A stretch of DNA of 5,873 nucleotides, from contig CANRJL010000071.1 of NCBI GenBank assembly GCA_947630935.1, positions 1 through 5,873 of the forward strand. The letters run 5' to 3'. Shown here piece after piece: positions 1-4,238 of this stretch. Position numbers and translations under genes: made by a program. Under the pieces are notes generated by a model. The model had not been told where the DNA came from. It saw only the letters and a program-made list of their open reading frames with translations, and did not search any database. Position 1 is the stretch's first letter. The number at the start of each line of letters is the position of its first letter. The DNA is from an uncultured Bacilli bacterium (GTDB taxonomy: Bacteria > Bacillota_I > Bacilli_A > RF39 > UBA660).

Positions 1-1
1 A

Positions 2-715
2 TTTGATAATTTAAATATTAAAAATAGTATAGATATTAAAGAAAAACAAGGAATAAAAATACTTAGAGATTCATTTGATAAATTAGAAGAACAATATAAA
101 AATAATTTATATTTAATAACTTTTTTTAGTAATATTATTGATAGTTATAATCCATATATAATTAAAGAATATTATAAAACAATTATTAGTCCTAATAATG
201 TTTTAGCAAAGATAAAATTATTTAAAGATATAGATATAAGTTCTTATAAAAATTTTGAAATATCTATTAAAGAATTAATAAATAATTATAATAAATTTAA
301 TAAATTAAATATGCCATGTGATATGTTAATGTTTTTTGAAGGTAATAAAGTATTAACTACTAATTTATTAATTGCATCTAGTAAAAAGGTTTGTATGCCT
401 AAATTAGATAGTAATAATCCTTGTATTTATATAGTTAACTTAAAGAAAAATACTTTGGTTAATTATGTACCTTCTAAATTAACTATTGATATAACTAATG
501 AAGATAAAATTGTTTTAAAAGAAGGTAATCCTTTATTTATAATAGATGTTGAAAAAAATAATATTATTAGTAAAAAAAATGATATAATAAAAGTAGCAAA
601 AGTAAAAATAGTTGAAAAGAAAACAACTGATATTATTACAGTAAATAAAATTAAGACAGAAGAAATTAAATGTTATAAAAAAATAGATATTGAAAGGAAT
701 GAAAGTAATGGATAA
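2..715 (+). CDS. 3' part of a protein of unknown function (5' end outside window)
   Basis: The reading frame is open from base 2 to the TAA at 713-715, giving 237 visible residues. The true start lies left of the window. An in-frame ATG at 311 is unlikely to be the start: no Shine-Dalgarno site precedes it and the frame upstream codes for equally plausible protein. The first part is rich in Lys, Asn, Ile and Tyr and looks helical. From about visible residue 104 (MPCDMLMFFEG) it looks more beta-rich, with alternating hydrophobic and charged residues, and it ends in a Lys-rich tail. I see no transmembrane segment, signal peptide or catalytic motif, and I do not recognise the family. It overlaps the next gene by 8 bases, so the two are probably cotranscribed and translationally coupled. 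It does not look like the PadR regulator that often precedes HAAS proteins, although the missing N-terminus limits that statement. Confidence 0.8.
   Translation, partial: FDNLNIKNSIDIKEKQGIKILRDSFDKLEEQYKNNLYLITFFSNIIDSYNPYIIKEYYKTIISPNNVLAKIKLFKDIDISSYKNFEISIKELINNYNKFNKLNMPCDMLMFFEGNKVLTTNLLIASSKKVCMPKLDSNNPCIYIVNLKKNTLVNYVPSKLTIDITNEDKIVLKEGNPLFIIDVEKNNIISKKNDIIKVAKVKIVEKKTTDIITVNKIKTEEIKCYKKIDIERNESNG
693..698 (+). promoter_or_regulatory. Ribosome binding site that sets the start of the HAAS gene
   Basis: AAAGGA lies 9 bases before the ATG at 708. Two earlier in-frame starts are possible. The TTG at 690 has no purine-rich site upstream, and the ATG at 699 directly abuts this site and would leave no spacer. 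The site therefore favours 708. It lies inside the 3' end of the upstream gene, consistent with translational coupling. Confidence 0.6.
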
Positions 716-1337
716 ATATTTAGAAGAGATTAAAAGTTATTTAGAAATATTAGACAAAAGTACAGTTGAAAAAGAAATTAATAATATAAAAAATGTTCTT
801 GAACAAAATATGAGTGATGGTAAAAAATTTGAAGAATTAAATTTAGTTAGTGCTGAAGAACAAGCTAAGACTATATTAAAAAGTTATAATATAAATTCAG
901 AAATTATTTTAAAGAAAGGTAATTATTTTAAAAGAAAAGGTAAAGAATTAGTAGAAGCTTTTAATCACTTATTAAATATTATGAGTAAGAATGATTTTAA
1001 AGCTAATTTAAAAATTATCTTTGACATTATAGTTTTATTGGTTTTTATTAGTTTAGTTAAAATTCCTTTTATAGCTATTAGAAATATAGGTGAATCATTA
1101 TTACAAAATATTAATTTTCCTTTAGCTTATGATATTTGGGGATTTGCTATAGAAATAGTATATATTATTGTAGCTATTATGATTTTTATTAATGTTTTTC
1201 CTAAATGGTTTAAAAAATTAAAACCATCAAATAATAGTAATAATAAAGTTAAAAAAAAAGTTGTAGTAGAAGATAAAAAAATGGGTAATGATTTAGAATC
1301 TATTTCTTTAACTGATAATAAAGATAATAAAGAATAA
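708..1337 (+). CDS. HAAS/DUF1700-like integral membrane protein
   Basis: The 209-residue product has an N-terminal helical domain (about 1-60) starting MDKYLEEIKSYLEIL. Its periodic acidic and hydrophobic pattern and closing EEQAKTILKSY resemble the HAAS (DUF1700) fold, a cytoplasmic sensing or partner-binding module often paired with PadR regulators. Two hydrophobic segments follow, at about residues 102-124 and 143-164, and then a charged, Asn/Lys-rich tail that is probably disordered and cytoplasmic. There are no catalytic motifs. The start at 708 is chosen because AAAGGA lies 9 bases upstream; TTG 690 or ATG 699 would add 6 or 3 residues. The gene overlaps the upstream gene by 8 bases and is followed by a terminator, so it ends its operon. 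Its role is probably envelope signalling, but the assignment rests on pattern resemblance only. Five of its six Gly codons are GGT, unlike the downstream array. Confidence 0.65.
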   Translation: MDKYLEEIKSYLEILDKSTVEKEINNIKNVLEQNMSDGKKFEELNLVSAEEQAKTILKSYNINSEIILKKGNYFKRKGKELVEAFNHLLNIMSKNDFKANLKIIFDIIVLLVFISLVKIPFIAIRNIGESLLQNINFPLAYDIWGFAIEIVYIIVAIMIFINVFPKWFKKLKPSNNSNNKVKKKVVVEDKKMGNDLESISLTDNKDNKE

Positions 1338-1350
1338 TGTAATTTATATT

Positions 1351-1381
1351 AAAGGGTATTTATTAGATATTCTTTTTTTTT
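1351..1381 (+). terminator. Rho-independent terminator after the HAAS gene
   Basis: The left arm AAAGGGTAT (1351-1359) pairs with ATATTCTTT (1367-1375) over 9 bp, including two G-U pairs, around a 7-base loop. The T run continues to 1381. It begins 13 bases after the HAAS stop codon and separates that operon from the surface-protein array. Confidence 0.75.
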
Positions 1382-1400
1382 AAAATTTAAGAGTGGTTTA

Positions 1401-1412
1401 AAATAATTATTT
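1401..1412. repeat. AT-rich palindrome upstream of the first poly-G promoter
   Basis: AAATAATTATTT is a perfect 12-bp palindrome ending 4 bases before the -35 box. The other promoter copy keeps and extends it to 14 bp (4169-4182). It could be an operator half-site pair or an AT-rich UP-like element. In so AT-rich a sequence, chance is also possible. It lacks a G+C stem and a loop, so it is not a terminator. Confidence 0.4.
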
Positions 1413-1416
1413 CTTC

Positions 1417-1447
1417 TTGACTTAGGGGGGGGGTAATATTATATAAT
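1417..1447 (+). promoter_or_regulatory. Poly-G spacer promoter P1 (candidate phase-variable), drives paralogs A and B
   Basis: The -35 box is TTGACT (1417-1422, one mismatch to the sigma-A consensus) and the -10 box is a perfect TATAAT (1442-1447). The 19-bp spacer contains nine consecutive G (1425-1433). The predicted transcript starts near 1453-1455, leaving a leader of about 15 bases, so the G run is outside the mRNA and outside any coding frame: an in-frame TGA stands at 1418 with no start codon after it. The spacer is 2 bp longer than the 17-bp optimum, so this allele may be weakly expressed; seven G would give 17 bp. Poly-G or poly-C tracts between promoter boxes control phase variation of Neisseria porA and opc. 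Switching here is inferred. Confidence 0.75.
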
Positions 1448-1458
1448 TATCGTAGAAT

Positions 1459-1465
1459 AGGTGAT
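1459..1465 (+). promoter_or_regulatory. Ribosome binding site of paralog A
   Basis: AGGTGAT (1459-1465) matches the 3' part of the full anti-Shine-Dalgarno complement and ends 3 bases before the ATG at 1469, which is acceptable for a match in this register. The same site stands before paralog C (4229-4235), supporting both starts. Confidence 0.7.
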
Positions 1466-1468
1466 TAT

Positions 1469-2806
1469 ATGAAGCTGGAAAAATATGAAGATAAAAGCAA
1501 GAAAAAGAGAAAAATTGTTTTAATAAGTATAAGTGTAATAGTCTTAATAAGTGTATCATTCCTACTATACAAAACCTTTGCGTCCTTTACGGAAAGTGTT
1601 GAATTTCAGGTGATGAATGGAAAAGTAGATTACTTTGGTAATAGTGATATTTACTTTGCTTTTTATCAAGGAGATAAAGAATTAGAAGAAATGCCTGAAA
1701 AAGATAATGAAGATAATTTAGTATTTAGTCATGGTGAATGTGATAATGGAGCAAATGTTGAATGGGATAGTGAAGAATGGGCTCCTCTTGTTATTAATTT
1801 GAAAAATAGTAAAACTAAATGCAGTTTGTATTTTAATAGACCAATTGAATTAGGAAAAGATATTTTACCAGTAGAAAATGGTGATGGATTATATGCTGTT
1901 ACTCATGATAATTTAGAAGAGTTAAGTTCTGAATGGAATAAAACTGAGTATCGATTTGCTGGAGTAAATCCTAATAACTATGTTAGATTTAATAATGAAA
2001 TCTGGCGAATAATTGGCTTAGTAAATGTTAAAACAGAAAGTGGGAATATAGAACAAAGAATAAAAATAATAAGACAAGATGGAATAGAAGGGCAAAAAGA
2101 TTTTGGAGCATATAGTTGGGATTTTAATCAGGATAATAAAATTAGTAATGATTGGACAAATGGTCAATTAAAAGATATGTTAAACGGAATATATTATGAA
2201 AGTACAATTGGTGATTGTTATCAAGAAATTAAAACAAAAACTAATTGTGATTTTACAGGAAATGGTGATTTGCCAAAAGGTTTTAACAAAACGGCAAGAA
2301 AAATGATAGATAGTGAAATAATATGGAACTTGGGAGGATGGAATGGCAATCATGCTGCAGCTTCAGCAGATATGATTTATGAAAAAGAAAGAGGAACAAC
2401 CGTATTTAATAGTGATAGTATATCAAGACCAATAGAATGGAGTAAAACTACGGATATAGGAAATAAAAAAAATGGAGTAGCCTTAATGTATGCTTCAGAT
2501 TATGGTTATGCAGTTGGAAGAGAGGTAAGAAGTGATTGCTTGATAAAAAGTCTATCTGACTATAATAAAAATAACTGCAATACAAATAATTGGTTATACA
2601 CAAAAAAGGAAACACGACTATTGATGCCTCAGTCATCAGACTCTTCTAATATTTTTCTTATTAATTCTGCTGGGTATGTATATAGCAGTTTTTGGGCATC
2701 GGATCGTATGCCTGTTGTTTGGCCTGTCATATATTTAACATCAAATACCAAAATAACTTGGGGAACAGGAGAGTTAAATTCACCATTTACTGTATCTTTA
2801 AATTAA
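1469..2806 (+). CDS. Paralog A: membrane-anchored surface protein with DUF6273/lectin-like C-terminal domain
   Basis: The protein has 445 residues. A lysine-rich cytoplasmic start (1-15) precedes one hydrophobic segment (about 16-34), which is an anchor or an uncleaved signal. The stretch after it (KTFASFTES, then NGKVDYF) recalls TasA-type SipW-dependent signals. A small domain (about 55-122) contains a Cys91/Cys118 pair. The large C-terminal domain (about 130-445) opens with DGLYAVTHDN and contains YRFAGVNPNNYV, an IWRIIGLV strand, NDWTNGQLKDMLNGIYY, a Cys250/Cys260 pair, SDYGYAV, a Cys357/Cys370 pair and a terminal PVIYL strand. This order resembles DUF6273-like or C-type-lectin-like proteins that are abundant in gut Firmicutes. 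No catalytic residues or LPXTG motif are visible. The poly-G promoter lies upstream and B follows 30 bases downstream. In the C-terminal patch it is two residues shorter than B and C. Surface exposure is a firm inference; the ligand is unknown. Confidence 0.8.
   Translation: MKLEKYEDKSKKKRKIVLISISVIVLISVSFLLYKTFASFTESVEFQVMNGKVDYFGNSDIYFAFYQGDKELEEMPEKDNEDNLVFSHGECDNGANVEWDSEEWAPLVINLKNSKTKCSLYFNRPIELGKDILPVENGDGLYAVTHDNLEELSSEWNKTEYRFAGVNPNNYVRFNNEIWRIIGLVNVKTESGNIEQRIKIIRQDGIEGQKDFGAYSWDFNQDNKISNDWTNGQLKDMLNGIYYESTIGDCYQEIKTKTNCDFTGNGDLPKGFNKTARKMIDSEIIWNLGGWNGNHAAASADMIYEKERGTTVFNSDSISRPIEWSKTTDIGNKKNGVALMYASDYGYAVGREVRSDCLIKSLSDYNKNNCNTNNWLYTKKETRLLMPQSSDSSNIFLINSAGYVYSSFWASDRMPVVWPVIYLTSNTKITWGTGELNSPFTVSLN
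1988..2086 (+). repeat. 99-bp tract identical between paralogs A and C (copy in A)
   Basis: Bases 1988-2086 are identical to 4758-4856, including third codon positions, while B differs silently and non-silently over the same codons. The tract encodes the IWRIIGLV strand through RIKIIRQDG. Such exact identity amid diverged flanks suggests recent gene conversion. Confidence 0.85.
2624..2722 (+). other. Hypervariable C-terminal patch of paralog A
   Basis: Residues 386-418 (Met386 to Trp418) lie between the conserved LL and the PVIYL strand. Apart from a PQS and a G-x-V core, little of this segment matches B or C, and it is two codons shorter than theirs. It holds an uncommon Trp pair (Trp409, Trp418) and corresponds to the part of a lectin-like fold that would be surface-exposed and ligand-contacting. 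Confidence 0.55.
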
Positions 2807-2818
2807 TTTATATAAAGT

Positions 2819-2825
2819 AGGAGGT
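2819..2825 (+). promoter_or_regulatory. Ribosome binding site of paralog B
   Basis: AGGAGGT lies 11 bases before the ATG at 2837. It is a stronger and different site from those of A and C. No promoter or terminator is visible in the 30-base gap after A. Confidence 0.7.
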
Positions 2826-2836
2826 TAACTACAAAT

Positions 2837-4159
2837 ATGAAAATAAGAAAAATAGTAACATTAGTAACTATAAGTTTAATCATTTTAGTAAGCATCTCAT
2901 TTTTATTATGTAAAACTTATATTAATTTTAATAAATATCAAGTAAATTATTATGACAAAAGTAATACTAATTTTGCATTTTATAATGGTGAACAGCAATT
3001 TAAAGAAATGCCTGAAAAAAATAATTTAGATGGTTTAATATTTTCTTATGGCGAATGTGATAATGGAGCATATGTTGAATGGAATAGTGAACAATGGGCT
3101 CCCCTTATTAAAAATTTAAAAAAAAGTGAAACTAAATGTAGTTTACATTTTGGTAAGTTAATAGAATTAGGGAAAGATATTTTACCAGTAGAAAATGGTG
3201 ATGGATTATATGCTGTTACTCATGATAATTTAGAAGAGTTAAGTAGTGAATGGAATAAAACTGAGTATCGATTTGCTGGAGTAAATCCTAATAATTATGT
3301 TAGATTTAATAATGAAATTTGGCGAATAATTGGCTTAGTAAATGTTAAAATGGAAAACGGAAATATAGAACAAAGAATAAAAATAATAAGACAAGATGGA
3401 ATAGAAGGGCAAAAAGATTTTGGGGAATATAGTTGGGATACAAAAGATGTTGGAATAGGTAGTTCTGATAATATTTATGGAAGTAATGATTGGACTGACA
3501 GTCAATTAAAGGATATGTTAAATGGAATATATTATGAAAGTAGTATTGGTGATTGTTACAAGGGAAATAGAATAGCGTTACAATGCGATTTTACGGGAAA
3601 TGGAAATTTGCCAAAAGGATTAAATGAATTAGCAAAGAGTATGATAGATAAAGATGCCACATGGAATTTAGGGGCATGTCAAATTACCACAGCAAATCAA
3701 TATTATGAAAAAGAACGTGAAACAAAAGTATATAGTAATGGTGATATAACAAGACCAACAGAATGGAGTAAAACTACTGATGTAGGAAATAAACATAATG
3801 GTGTTGGCTTAATGTATCCATCAGATTATGGATATGCAGTAGGAGGAGAAGTAAGAAATAATTGTTTAACAAAAAATCTTGATAATTATAATGATGATAA
3901 TTGTAGTATAAATAATTGGCTATTTAAAAATACTAATCAATGGTTATTATCTCCATATTATGGTTATCCATTTCTTGTAAATAGTGTGTATTCTGATGGT
4001 CATGTTGCAATTAATTATGGTAGTCGCAGTGTTGTGTCTATAGTTAATGCATCTCCAGTTGTATATTTAAAATCAAATGTACAAATAACTGGAGGAACAG
4101 GGGAATTAAATTCGCCATTTATTGTAACTTTAAGTTTACCAGAGCATTTACATATATAA
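2837..4159 (+). CDS. Paralog B: surface protein of the same family with a remodelled N-terminus
   Basis: The protein has 440 residues. Its N-terminus differs from A and C: it lacks about 12 residues of the lysine-rich lead, starts with MKIRK, and has a hydrophobic segment at about 6-25. The ASFTES/NGKVDYFGNSD stretch is replaced by an Asn/Tyr-rich one. From residue 46 (FAFYNGE) onward it matches the family. Cysteine pairs are 74/101, 240/250 and 343/356. Cys281 is an extra unpaired residue, and Cys25 at the end of the hydrophobic segment lacks a lipobox. The C-terminal domain includes NDWTDSQLKDMLNGIYY, LMYPSDYGYAVGGEV, NNWLF and ASPVVYLKSNV, then a 9-residue extension (LSLPEHLHI) mostly absent from A and C. 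It has no promoter of its own and probably depends on P1 by cotranscription with A. The function is probably surface binding, by family resemblance only. Confidence 0.8.
   Translation: MKIRKIVTLVTISLIILVSISFLLCKTYINFNKYQVNYYDKSNTNFAFYNGEQQFKEMPEKNNLDGLIFSYGECDNGAYVEWNSEQWAPLIKNLKKSETKCSLHFGKLIELGKDILPVENGDGLYAVTHDNLEELSSEWNKTEYRFAGVNPNNYVRFNNEIWRIIGLVNVKMENGNIEQRIKIIRQDGIEGQKDFGEYSWDTKDVGIGSSDNIYGSNDWTDSQLKDMLNGIYYESSIGDCYKGNRIALQCDFTGNGNLPKGLNELAKSMIDKDATWNLGACQITTANQYYEKERETKVYSNGDITRPTEWSKTTDVGNKHNGVGLMYPSDYGYAVGGEVRNNCLTKNLDNYNDDNCSINNWLFKNTNQWLLSPYYGYPFLVNSVYSDGHVAINYGSRSVVSIVNASPVVYLKSNVQITGGTGELNSPFIVTLSLPEHLHI
3950..4048 (+). other. Hypervariable C-terminal patch of paralog B
   Basis: These 33 codons (Ser372 to Asn404) align without gaps to 5409-5507 of paralog C. 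By my count 19 codons change the amino acid and 3 are silent. The next 28 codons show 1 replacement and 7 silent changes. Conserved positions within the patch include Pro, Gly, Asp-Gly, Val and Arg-Ser, so the scaffold is kept while side chains vary. Confidence 0.7.
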
Positions 4160-4168
4160 TAGTGGTTT

Positions 4169-4182
4169 AAAATAATTATTTT
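4169..4182. repeat. AT-rich palindrome upstream of the second poly-G promoter
   Basis: AAAATAATTATTTT is a perfect 14-bp palindrome ending 3 bases before the -35 box. It is the counterpart of 1401-1412. Its retention in both copies may simply reflect recent duplication. Confidence 0.4.
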
Positions 4183-4185
4183 CTC

Positions 4186-4217
4186 TTGACTTAGGGGGGG
4201 GGGTAGTATTATATAAT
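4186..4217 (+). promoter_or_regulatory. Poly-G spacer promoter P2 (candidate phase-variable), drives paralog C
   Basis: TTGACT (4186-4191) and TATAAT (4212-4217) are separated by 20 bp containing ten consecutive G (4194-4203). Apart from one A-to-G change after the run and one extra G, the region from -35 to -10 equals P1. The 20-bp spacer is farther from the 17-bp optimum, so by spacing alone P2 should be weaker than P1; loss of three G would restore 17 bp. The ribosome binding site AGGTGAT (4229-4235) precedes the ATG at 4239. Confidence 0.75.
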
Positions 4218-4238
4218 TATCGTAGAATAGGTGATTAT

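Larger units (their letters stand above)
1392..1560 (+). repeat. Direct repeat, copy 1 (promoter plus 5' coding region of paralog A)
   Basis: This stretch matches 4161-4330 with 7 substitutions that I count by eye and one length difference, 9 versus 10 G in the homopolymer. It covers the AT palindrome, the poly-G promoter, the ribosome binding site and about the first 30 codons. The copies are 2769 bases apart in the same orientation, so they could also serve as a recombination substrate. Confidence 0.9.

Noticed and set aside
690..707. Earlier starts (TTG 690, ATG 699) for the HAAS gene
   Set aside because: TTG 690 lacks a ribosome binding site, and 699 touches AAAGGA with no spacer; ATG 708 has a correct 9-base spacing.
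311..715. A 134-residue gene starting at the ATG at 311
   Set aside because: The same frame is open back to base 2 and no ribosome binding site precedes 311, so this is an internal methionine of a longer gene.
1425..1433. G-quadruplex in the poly-G tract
   Set aside because: There is only one G run; an intramolecular quadruplex needs four G segments with loops, and 9-10 G are too few.
1425..1433. Translational (frameshift) phase variation at the G tract
   Set aside because: The run lies upstream of the start codon and of the predicted transcript start, with an in-frame stop at 1418, so it cannot shift the reading frame.
1338..1468. RNA gene, riboswitch, CRISPR or insertion sequence in the intergenic gaps
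   Set aside because: The gaps are short and fully accounted for by terminators, promoters and the direct repeat. No tRNA-like fold, spaced repeat array, transposase or terminal inverted repeats were seen.
2448..2636. Reverse-strand open frame of 62 codons
   Set aside because: It lies wholly inside paralog A, has no supporting start signals, and its composition is that of an antisense shadow.
2894..2911. Lipoprotein signal at Cys25 of paralog B
   Set aside because: The residues before the cysteine are Phe-Leu-Leu; the small residue required at -1 of a lipobox is missing.
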